NCBI GenBank assembly: GCA_017548175.1
Contig: JAFYMZ010000091.1
Coordinates: 1 to 5,989, forward strand
Direction of reading: 5' to 3'
DNA length: 5,989 nt
Source: Clostridia bacterium
Lineage (GTDB): Bacteria > Bacillota_A > Clostridia > Oscillospirales > Butyricicoccaceae
How positions within the stretch are numbered: the first letter of the stretch is position 1; each line of letters begins with the position of its first letter. This document shows, one piece after another, positions 1 to 5,553 of this stretch. The translations under genes and the position numbers were made by a program. A model generated the notes under the pieces. It searched no databases, was not told where the DNA came from, and saw nothing but the letters and a program-made list of their open reading frames with translations.

Positions 1-14
1 CTCTTCTCCCTTCT

Positions 15-2369
15 TCACAGTCTTACGGGTGGTGGTTTTTTTGCGGCAGTTTTCTTCTCTGCCGTTTCGGTCTTTTGGGCGGTTTTCTTTGCCGCAGTCT
101 TCTTCTCACTGGCTTCCGCCTTTTTGGTGGTCTTCTTTGCCGCGGTCTTCTTTTCGGCGGTTTCCGCTTTCTTTGCGGTCTTCTTGGCCGTAGTCTTGGT
201 CTCGGCAGTCTCTGCCTTCTTGGTGCTCTTACGGGTGGTCTTCTTGGCAGGCGCTTCCTCGCCCTCTGCCGCAGCCGCCTTCTTGCCGCGGGTCGCGATG
301 GGCTCTTCATAGCCGCAGCCGGGCACGTGGCACAGATTTCGCTTGTCTTCCTTGGTGTAGTGGCGATAGATCACGCCGCCGCACTGGGGACATTTTTTAT
401 TGGTGGGTTTATCCCAAGTCATAAACTCGCAGGTGGGATTCTTTTCACAGCCGTAATAGGCATAGCCGCTCTTGGACTTCTTCTTCAGCAGACGGCCGCC
501 GCACACGGGGCAGGTCACACCGGTGTCCTCGGTGATGGGCTTGGTGTTCTTGCACTCGGGATAGCCGGGGCAGGCCAGGAACTTGCCGAAGCGGCTGCTC
601 TTGATGACCATCTTGCGGCCACACTTTTCGCAGACCTCGTCGCTCTCTTCGTCCTTGACCTTGATGCGCTTCTTGTCCAAATCGCTTTCCGCCTGCTGCA
701 GCTTGCCGGAAAACTCGCCGTAGAACTTATGCAGCAGTGCCACATAATCGGTCTTGCCGGTCTCCACCTCGTCCAGCTGCTCCTCCATTTCAGAGGTAAA
801 GCCCACGTCGACGATGTCGGTGAACTTGTCGATCATCAGGTCGGTGACCGCCTCACCCAGATTGGTGGGGCGCAGCGCCTTGCCTTCCTTCACCACATAT
901 TCGCGGTCCAGCACCACGGAAATGGTGGGCGCATAAGTACTGGGACGACCCACGCCCTTTTCTTCCATGGCCTTGATCAGGCTGGCTTCGGTATATCTTG
1001 CAGGGGGCTGGGTAAAGTGCTGCTTGGGATCGGTCTGCACGTGCTTGGGATGATCGCCCTCCTGCAGACCGGGCAACACGCCCTCGTCCTCTTCTTTATT
1101 TTCGTCAAAGCTCTCTTCGTACAGTGCCAGGAAACCGGGGAATGCCACATTCTGGCCGGTCGCGCGGAATACATTACCGCCGCACTCCACTTCCACCGCC
1201 ACGGTGTCCAGCAGCGCATCGCTCATCTGGCTGGCAATAAAGCGGCTCCAGATCAGGCGATACAGCTTATACTGGTCGGGAGTCAGGCTGCGCTTGATGG
1301 CATCGGGCTCCAGACCGGGGTTGGCGGGACGGATGGCTTCGTGTGCATCCTGTGCGTTCTTCTTGGAGCGGAACACGCGTGCCTTGGCCGGGCAGAACGC
1401 CTCACCAAAGCGCGATTCGATCATAATGCGTGCACTGCGCAGAGCCTCGTCAGAGATGCGCAGCGAGTCGGTACGCATATAGGTGATCAAACCGGTCAGA
1501 CCCAAGCCCGCCAGTTCCACACCTTCGTACAGCTCCTGTGCCACCGCCATGGTGCGCTTGGCCGTCATACCCAGCTTGCGGGAAGCCTCCTGCTGCAGGG
1601 TAGAGGTAATGAAGGGGGGCGCAGGCTGGCGCTTCTTCTTGCTCTTCTTCACGCTCAGAACGGTATATTCCCGTCCGTCGATGGCATCCAGCACCTGCTG
1701 GGCAGCCTCGGCGCTGTCCAGATCCTTCTTGCCCTTCAGATCGCCGTAATAATGCGCCACAAACTCCCGCTCTTCCTGAGACAGCGTCACATCCACGGTC
1801 CAGTATTCCTGAGACACAAAGGCCTGAATTTCCCGTTCCCGGTCCACCACCATACGGGTGACCACGCTCTGCACGCGACCGGCAGACAGACCGGTGCGCA
1901 CCTTGCGCCACAGGAAGGGAGACAGCTTATAACCCACGATACGGTCCAGAATGCGGCGTGCCTGCTGGGCATCTACCAGTTTCTCGTCAATATCACGGGG
2001 GTTCTGTACCGCCTCGGTTACGGCGTTTTTGGTAATTTCGTTAAAGGTAATGCGGCTGGTTTTACCGGGATCCAGCTCCAGCAGCTGCTGCAGATGCCAA
2101 GAAATGGCTTCACCCTCGCGATCAGGGTCGGTTGCCAGATAGACATATTCCGCATCTTCTGCGGCCTGCTTCAGTTCGCGGATGACCTTTTCTTTGCCCG
2201 CGATGGGGATATAAGTGGCAGCAAAATCATGGTCGGTGTCCACGCCCAGTTCTTTCTTGGGCAGGTCACGCAGATGGCCCATGGATGCCTTCACCTGATA
2301 CTCACCGCCAAGGTATTTGGTAATGGTCTTTGCCTTGGCGGGAGACTCTACGATCAGCAGTTTGGACAT
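15..2369 (-). CDS. topA: DNA topoisomerase I (type IA), C-terminal frame possibly broken
   Basis: Type IA topoisomerase that relaxes negatively supercoiled DNA by transient single-strand cleavage; cytoplasmic. The 784-residue product starts MSKLLIVESPAKAK. The TOPRIM domain carries E8 and the metal-binding D81-x-D83-x-E85 in DPDREGE. The catalytic tyrosine is Y297 in GLITYMRTDS, with R299 beside it. Three zinc-finger pairs follow: C580/C583/C600/C606, C620/C623/C641/C647 and C660/C663/C680/C685. From about residue 697 a Lys/Ala/Thr-rich basic tail begins, including four 16-residue repeats (721-784), probably a nonspecific DNA-binding extension. The start at 2369 was chosen because GGAGGAG lies at 2377-2383 and the family N-terminus begins here; an in-frame ATG at 2444 lies inside dprA. 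It is the last visible gene of the operon, 55 nt after dprA. Oddity: the frame stops as PPPVRL right after seven A, while the -1 frame continues the basic tail to the window edge. Identity is certain; the true C-terminus is not. Confidence 0.97.
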   Translation of the reverse strand: MSKLLIVESPAKAKTITKYLGGEYQVKASMGHLRDLPKKELGVDTDHDFAATYIPIAGKEKVIRELKQAAEDAEYVYLATDPDREGEAISWHLQQLLELDPGKTSRITFNEITKNAVTEAVQNPRDIDEKLVDAQQARRILDRIVGYKLSPFLWRKVRTGLSAGRVQSVVTRMVVDREREIQAFVSQEYWTVDVTLSQEEREFVAHYYGDLKGKKDLDSAEAAQQVLDAIDGREYTVLSVKKSKKKRQPAPPFITSTLQQEASRKLGMTAKRTMAVAQELYEGVELAGLGLTGLITYMRTDSLRISDEALRSARIMIESRFGEAFCPAKARVFRSKKNAQDAHEAIRPANPGLEPDAIKRSLTPDQYKLYRLIWSRFIASQMSDALLDTVAVEVECGGNVFRATGQNVAFPGFLALYEESFDENKEEDEGVLPGLQEGDHPKHVQTDPKQHFTQPPARYTEASLIKAMEEKGVGRPSTYAPTISVVLDREYVVKEGKALRPTNLGEAVTDLMIDKFTDIVDVGFTSEMEEQLDEVETGKTDYVALLHKFYGEFSGKLQQAESDLDKKRIKVKDEESDEVCEKCGRKMVIKSSRFGKFLACPGYPECKNTKPITEDTGVTCPVCGGRLLKKKSKSGYAYYGCEKNPTCEFMTWDKPTNKKCPQCGGVIYRHYTKEDKRNLCHVPGCGYEEPIATRGKKAAAAEGEEAPAKKTTRKSTKKAETAETKTTAKKTAKKAETAEKKTAAKKTTKKAEASEKKTAAKKTAQKTETAEKKTAAKKPPPVRL
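18..209 (-). repeat. 48-bp tandem repeat encoding the topA basic tail (4 units)
   Basis: Four consecutive 48-bp units at 162-209, 114-161, 66-113 and 18-65 encode 16-residue repeats: TAETKTTAKKTAKKAE, TAEKKTAAKKTTKKAE, ASEKKTAAKKTAQKTE and TAEKKTAAKKPPPVRL. The first half of each unit is the best conserved (xxEKKTAAKK in the last three). The fourth unit diverges only after KK, at the A7 run, where the frame appears to shift. Such tracts can vary in copy number by slippage or recombination. Confidence 0.85.
36..42 (-). other. A7 homopolymer at the topA frame break (candidate slippage site)
   Basis: On the coding strand the sequence is GCAAAAAAACC. Read in the annotated frame it gives A-K-K-P-P-P-V-R-L-stop. 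Shifted by -1 after the A run it gives A-K-K-T-T-T-R-K-T-V-K-K-G-E-E, open to the window edge. The shifted product matches TTRKSTKK found upstream in the same tail. This fits a one-base deletion (natural or sequencing), transcriptional slippage, or a programmed -1 frameshift. Confidence 0.7.
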
Positions 2370-2376
2370 TGTGCTT

Positions 2377-2383
2377 CTCCTCC
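2377..2383 (-). promoter_or_regulatory. Ribosome binding site of topA
   Basis: GGAGGAG on the minus strand, 7 nt upstream of the ATG at 2369. It decides the start codon against the in-frame upstream ATG at 2444. Confidence 0.85.
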
Positions 2384-2392
2384 GTATGGTCA

Positions 2393-2408
2393 GCAGGCCT
2401 TCGCCTGC
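2393..2408 (-). other. Small stem-loop in the dprA-topA intergenic gap
   Basis: A perfect 6-bp stem GCAGGC/GCCTGC closes a four-base GAAG loop on the minus strand, 16 nt after the dprA stop and 9 nt before the topA ribosome binding site. There is no T-run after it, so it is not an intrinsic terminator. It could be an mRNA processing or stability element, or chance in GC-rich DNA. Confidence 0.4.
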
Positions 2409-2424
2409 GCGTTCTTCTTTGTGA

Positions 2425-3624
2425 TTACAGCCCGGTCTTCTCAAATTGCTTTCCGGGCAGTTGGCGCACCTTTCCCAGCAGTTCCAGCAGGGTCAATTGC
2501 GCCATGGCCTGATGCAGTTCCAGACCGGTGCGGGCCAAAATCGCATCCAACTCCGTGGGGCCGTCCAGTGCGTCCAGCAGCAGGCCGTGGGCATCCCCCT
2601 CGGATTTCTTTTCCGGTTCCGTCTTGGGCGCGTCGCCGCCAAACACCTGCTCCAAACTCTTGGGCTTGGATTTCTCCGGTGCCGGCTGCGGCTTCTGCCG
2701 CGCAGCCGCCTTGGGCCGCTCCTGCAGCAACGGCGCATCGCCCTGCGCCGAAGTAAAGTCATACAAGCCTTCGTACTCCTCCAGAATGTCGCTGACACTG
2801 CGCACCAGTTTCGCGCCGCTCTGGATCAAAATATTGCAGCCCTCCGAAGATGCTGCATCCACGTTGGCAGGCACGGCAAACACGTCTCTGCCCTGATCCA
2901 GCGCCAAGGACGCAGTGATCAGCGAGCCGCTTTTCTTTGGTGCTTCTACGATCACGGTACCCAGACACAAACCGCTGATGATGCGGTTTCGCTGGGGAAA
3001 CCAACTGGGATATCCGCGCTTTCCCGGCGGATATTCGCTGACGGCTGCGCCGTGGCGCAAGATCTGCCGCAGCATTCCGCTATGGCTGCTCGGATAACAC
3101 TGGTCAATGGCCGTGCCAAACACCGCCACAGTGGGCGTCTTGCCCTGCAGCGCGCCGGTATGCGCCGCGCCATCCACGCCCTGTGCCATACCGGAGACCA
3201 CAACGACGCCCCGGTTGCTCAGGTGATACCCCAATTGCTCCGCCGCCATACGGCCGTAGGGCGTAGCCTTTCGCTGCCCCACCACGGCAATGGCCGGCAG
3301 GCTGTTCATATCGGGCAGCCGACCGCGCACATACAGCACGGCAGGCGGATCGAAAATGTTCTTCAGCCGCTGGGGATATGCGTCATCCAGAATGGTCAGG
3401 ACGCGGATCCCCTGCCGCTTGCAGTTGCCCAAAACGGCCTCTGCCTGTGACAAATCCTTGGCCGCGATGGCCTGCTTTTGCGCCGGCTTCAAGGGCAAAT
3501 AGCGCTCCAGCACCTGTTCCGACGCTTCAAACACCGCCTTGGCCGAGCCAAAAGTCTCCAACAGATGGGGGATCTCATTCTTGGGGAATGCCGCCGTTTC
3601 CACCATCCAGATCAAATATTTCAT
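2425..3624 (-). CDS. dprA: DNA processing protein DprA (Smf)
   Basis: Single-stranded-DNA-binding protein that protects incoming DNA during natural transformation and loads RecA; cytoplasmic. The 399-residue product has an N-terminal helical part (about 1-80), then the Rossmann-like DprA fold. Visible motifs are AVVGQRKATPYG (113-124), SGMAQGVDGAAH (144-155), FGTAIDQCYP (169-178), FPQRNRIISG (209-218) and EAPKKSGSLITASLAL (227-242). A Pro/Lys/Ala-rich linker (about 291-345) leads to a C-terminal winged-helix-like domain (about 346-395). The start at 3624 is supported by GGAGG at 3632-3636 and by the family-like beginning MKYLIW. The start overlaps the methyltransferase stop as ATGA, implying translational coupling; topA follows after 55 nt. 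VPANVD replaces the more usual VPG-type sequence. dprA is also kept in species not known to be naturally transformable, so competence cannot be concluded. Confidence 0.96.
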   Translation of the reverse strand: MKYLIWMVETAAFPKNEIPHLLETFGSAKAVFEASEQVLERYLPLKPAQKQAIAAKDLSQAEAVLGNCKRQGIRVLTILDDAYPQRLKNIFDPPAVLYVRGRLPDMNSLPAIAVVGQRKATPYGRMAAEQLGYHLSNRGVVVVSGMAQGVDGAAHTGALQGKTPTVAVFGTAIDQCYPSSHSGMLRQILRHGAAVSEYPPGKRGYPSWFPQRNRIISGLCLGTVIVEAPKKSGSLITASLALDQGRDVFAVPANVDAASSEGCNILIQSGAKLVRSVSDILEEYEGLYDFTSAQGDAPLLQERPKAAARQKPQPAPEKSKPKSLEQVFGGDAPKTEPEKKSEGDAHGLLLDALDGPTELDAILARTGLELHQAMAQLTLLELLGKVRQLPGKQFEKTGL

Positions 3625-4397
3625 CCCTGCGCCTCCATGCTCTGCCGGGACATCTCCCAAGCAAAGACGGCCGCCGCCACTGCGGCATTGAGGGATTCTG
3701 CGGTATGAATGGGAATGATCAGACTGCCGTCACAGATGCCCAGCGTAGCATCGCTGACGCCGTGGGCTTCGTTGCCGATGACAACGCAGGCCTTCTTCAG
3801 ATCGGTTCCCACAACGCTGCGGCTGTCGGTGTGCAGCGCCGCCGCATACATCGGTACACCCAACGGTGCCAGTTGCGCCTTCAGCTCCGCCGCATCCGCC
3901 ACCCGGTACACCGGCACGCGGAAGGCCGAACCCATGGCCGAGCGCAGCGTCTTGGGTGCCCACAAATCGACGCAATCGCCCATCAGCACCACGCCGTCCA
4001 GACCAAAAGCCTCTGCCGTGCGCAAAATCGTACCCAGATTGCCCGGGTCACGCAGGTTATCCAGCGCCAAAAAACGGCTGCCGGACACAGACTGCGCCCG
4101 CATCGGCATCTGACAGGTGAAAACCACGCCCTGGGGCTGCTCTACATCGCTGATGCGCTGCAGCACGGCAGGCGTTACGGCAAACACGTCACAAGTCAGA
4201 CCGGCAGGCAACTTCTCCAGCCGATCCTCCAGGCAAAAGACCTGCTGCACGGCAAGACCGCTGCGCAGTGCCTCCTCCAGCAGGACGAAGCCTTCACAGA
4301 CAAAGATATTCTCTTTTTTCCGCTGACTGCGGGAAGAAACCAGTTTCGCCACCTGTTTTACGGTGGGATTCTCTTTGCTGCTCAGCACTTTGACCAT
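3621..4397 (-). CDS. SpoU/TrmH-family RNA 2'-O-methyltransferase
   Basis: Predicted SAM-dependent enzyme that methylates a ribose 2'-OH in rRNA or tRNA. The 258-residue product has an N-terminal L30e-like substrate-binding region (about 1-100, with ENIFVCEGFVLLEEAL at 29-44) and a C-terminal SPOUT trefoil-knot domain. The three SpoU motifs are clear: DNLRDPGNLGTILRTAEAFG at 113-132, VIGNEAHGVS at 206-215, and IPIHTAESLNAAVAAAV at 228-244. The length and two-domain layout match the RlmB/TsnR-like branch, but the target nucleotide cannot be read from the sequence, so no symbol is given. The start at 4397 follows a strong AAGGAGG (4405-4411) and lies just downstream of a good promoter. A longer in-frame start at 4553 would run through both that promoter and a terminator. 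It is the first gene of the operon, and its stop overlaps the dprA start by 4 nt. Confidence 0.94.
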   Translation of the reverse strand: MVKVLSSKENPTVKQVAKLVSSRSQRKKENIFVCEGFVLLEEALRSGLAVQQVFCLEDRLEKLPAGLTCDVFAVTPAVLQRISDVEQPQGVVFTCQMPMRAQSVSGSRFLALDNLRDPGNLGTILRTAEAFGLDGVVLMGDCVDLWAPKTLRSAMGSAFRVPVYRVADAAELKAQLAPLGVPMYAAALHTDSRSVVGTDLKKACVVIGNEAHGVSDATLGICDGSLIIPIHTAESLNAAVAAAVFAWEMSRQSMEAQG

Positions 4398-4404
4398 GCC
4401 GTCG

Positions 4405-4411
4405 CCTCCTT
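4405..4411 (-). promoter_or_regulatory. Ribosome binding site of the methyltransferase gene
   Basis: AAGGAGG on the minus strand, 7 nt before the ATG at 4397. It fixes the start codon of this gene. Confidence 0.9.
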
Positions 4412-4428
4412 TTTCACCTTTACATTTC

Positions 4429-4457
4429 AGTATAACATAGCCGGCGGCGCTTTGCAA
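4429..4457 (-). promoter_or_regulatory. Promoter of the methyltransferase-dprA-topA operon
   Basis: On the minus strand, TTGCAA (4452-4457) and TATACT (4429-4434) are separated by exactly 17 bp. A TG one base before the -10 gives an extended -10 (TGTTATACT). Transcription would start near 4422, leaving a leader of about 25 nt that contains the AAGGAGG. This is a housekeeping sigma-70/SigA-type promoter; no operator is evident around it. Confidence 0.8.
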
Positions 4458-4515
4458 TTTCTTTTTATCGCACCAAACCGCACGAAAAACAGAAACATTT
4501 CCCCCGCTTTTCCGC

Positions 4516-4548
4516 AAAAAGAAAGTGCCGCCAACCGGCAGCACTTTC
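4516..4548 (-). terminator. Rho-independent terminator on the minus strand
   Basis: Read on the minus strand, GAAAGTGCTGCC and GGCGGCACTTTC form a 12-bp stem with one U-G pair and a four-base GGUU loop, followed by TTTTT (4516-4520). On the plus strand the same position is a C-A mismatch and no T-run follows, so the structure is functional on the minus strand. It lies upstream of the methyltransferase promoter and so ends transcription of whatever lay to its right. The only candidate now visible there is the start-less fragment at 4599-4766. Confidence 0.85.
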
Positions 4549-4598
4549 ATCACGCAAAATACAATTGCCTTTTCACACCCGCCGCTATCAAAGGCATT

Positions 4599-4766
4599 CT
4601 ACATCCGCATTAACAGCCAAATCAAAAAGCAGACAACGATACAAACGATGCCCGCACAACAAACAGCAGCTTCCGTCCGGGCACGCTTGCTCGCGTCGGC
4701 TTTCTCTAACGGAGAACTCGCCGGCGCTTTATAGGCCCCGTGGCGTTTGCTGTCGAGGGATTTTTC
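4599..4766 (-). pseudogene. 3' remnant of a small membrane-protein gene (no start codon)
   Basis: A 55-codon frame runs from an in-frame TAA (4767-4769) to a TAG stop (4599-4601), with no ATG, GTG or TTG before the hydrophobic part; the only ATG codons encode the final M-R-M. It encodes a charged segment with KRHGAYKAP and KADASKRARTE, then a single hydrophobic stretch (VCCAGIVCIVVCFLIWLLM, about residues 35-53), a convincing C-terminal transmembrane helix. The minus-strand terminator at 4516-4548 lies 50 nt beyond the stop, as expected for a real gene end. Best reading: the 3' part of a gene whose 5' part was lost where the plus-strand module begins. I do not recognise the family. It could also be a chance frame, but the hydrophilic-then-membrane pattern together with the terminator argues against that. 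Confidence 0.5.
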
Positions 4767-4776
4767 TTAAACGTTA

Positions 4777-4805
4777 TTGACAAGCTATCGTTGCAACGAT
4801 ATAAT
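4777..4805 (+). promoter_or_regulatory. Perfect consensus promoter of the DUF3990 module
   Basis: TTGACA (4777-4782) and TATAAT (4800-4805), both exact consensus hexamers, are separated by exactly 17 bp. The start site would be near 4812, about 46 nt before the ATG at 4858. A promoter this strong on an accessory gene, overlaid by a palindrome, implies tight repression. Confidence 0.9.
4786..4801. promoter_or_regulatory. Operator 1: perfect 16-bp palindrome
   Basis: TATCGTTGCAACGATA is a perfect inverted repeat filling most of the promoter spacer and covering the first two bases of the -10. A dimeric repressor bound here would block RNA polymerase. The likely binder is the product of the second gene of the module (autoregulation), which is an inference. 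Confidence 0.8.
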
Positions 4806-4822
4806 GATAGCAAGTAAGAAAC

Positions 4823-4838
4823 TATCGTTATGGCGATA
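4823..4838. promoter_or_regulatory. Operator 2: related imperfect palindrome
   Basis: TATCGTTATGGCGATA shares 12 of 16 bases with operator 1, keeping TATCGTT on the left and CGATA on the right. It starts 37 bp after operator 1 (about 3.5 helical turns) and lies just after the predicted transcription start, before the ribosome binding site. A second site for the same regulator is likely, perhaps giving cooperative binding or a roadblock. Confidence 0.7.
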
Positions 4839-4843
4839 CTAAC

Positions 4844-4850
4844 AGGAGGT
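4844..4850 (+). promoter_or_regulatory. Ribosome binding site of the DUF3990 gene
   Basis: AGGAGGT lies 7 nt before ATG 4858. It excludes the in-frame GTG at 4849, which lies within the site itself. Confidence 0.9.
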
Positions 4851-4857
4851 GCTTGCT

Positions 4858-5553
4858 ATGAGCAAACTAACTGTATATCACGGCTCGCCGGTAATCATTG
4901 AAAAGCCGCAGTTTGGTGTCGGCAATCCTAACAACGATTACGGTCTGGGCTTCTACTGCACCGAGACTCTGGATCTGGCAAAGGAGTGGGCTTGCTCCGC
5001 AGAGACCGACGGCTATGCCAATAAATATACTTTGGATATGTCTGACCTGACAGTTTTGAGTCTAACCGGCGGCGACTACAACATCCTGAACTGGCTCGCC
5101 ATCTTGCTGGAGAACCGGAAGTTCCGCATTGGCGGTGATGTGGCTCGGCAGGCTCGGGCATACATCTTTGAAAATTTCGGCATTGACTATAAGAAGTACG
5201 ACGTTATCAAGGGCTACCGCGCCGATGACTCCTACTTCTCTTTTGCGTCCGCTTTCCTGAACAACACCATTTCCCTCTCCCAGTTGGAGCGCGCCATGGT
5301 GCTGGGCAAGCTGGGCGAGCAGGTGGTTGCAGTATCTCAGAAGGCCTTTGACGCCATTTCCTTTGAAGAAGCAATTGCTGCACCCAAGGAGATTTACTAT
5401 CCCAAGAAGCTGGCTCGTGATACTGCCGCTCGGGACGAATTCCAGAAGGAAAAAGGCCGCGGCTCTGTCCTGACCGAAACCTACATTCTTGATATCATCA
5501 GACAGGGGTGGAAAAACGATGATGCGCGCTTACAACGAGTCGTACTTGGATGA
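4858..5553 (+). CDS. DUF3990-family protein, ADP-ribosyltransferase-like, candidate toxin
   Basis: The 231-residue product matches my memory of the DUF3990 family, which is thought to share the ADP-ribosyltransferase/PARP fold. Visible marks are YHGS with H8 at the N-terminus, NDYGLGFYCTE with Y33 (26-36), then A41 and W44 in AKEWA. Next come a DVIKGYRADDSYF block (115-127) and EQVVAVSQKAF (154-164), where a catalytic Glu would be sought. There is no signal peptide or membrane segment, so it should be cytoplasmic. The C-terminal part (about 175-231) is charged and looks like an extension beyond the family core. The start is fixed by AGGAGGT 7 nt upstream. It is the first gene of a two-gene unit, overlapping the next by 35 nt, under a repressible-looking promoter. 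Family membership is fairly sure; a toxin role, substrate and target are inferred from context. A phage-defence effector is an alternative. Confidence 0.75.
   Translation: MSKLTVYHGSPVIIEKPQFGVGNPNNDYGLGFYCTETLDLAKEWACSAETDGYANKYTLDMSDLTVLSLTGGDYNILNWLAILLENRKFRIGGDVARQARAYIFENFGIDYKKYDVIKGYRADDSYFSFASAFLNNTISLSQLERAMVLGKLGEQVVAVSQKAFDAISFEEAIAAPKEIYYPKKLARDTAARDEFQKEKGRGSVLTETYILDIIRQGWKNDDARLQRVVLG

Noticed and set aside
18..209. CRISPR array
   Set aside because: The 48-bp units abut with no unique spacers and are in-frame coding repeats of the topA tail.
2370..2444. 25-residue N-terminal extension of TopA from ATG 2444
   Set aside because: It overlaps dprA and the intergenic gap; the family N-terminus MSKLLIVESPAKAK and GGAGGAG place the start at 2369.
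75..2756. Very long plus-strand open frame (893 codons) antisense to topA and part of dprA
   Set aside because: It lies opposite topA, whose catalytic and zinc motifs are all on the minus strand. The translation is low-complexity, rich in Leu, Gly, His and Gln as complementary-strand readings of GC-rich genes are, with no recognisable domain.
4398..4553. N-terminal extension of the methyltransferase up to an ATG at 4553
   Set aside because: It would cover the extended -10 promoter and the terminator hairpin, and the AAGGAGG at 4405-4411 points to ATG 4397.
3378..4613. Plus-strand open frame (411 codons) antisense to dprA and the methyltransferase
   Set aside because: It is a shadow of two genes with clear conserved motifs on the minus strand, and it runs through the operon promoter and the terminator.
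4755..4770. Plus-strand terminator at the T-run TTTTTCTT
   Set aside because: No stable hairpin precedes the T-run; only a 3-bp pairing could be drawn.
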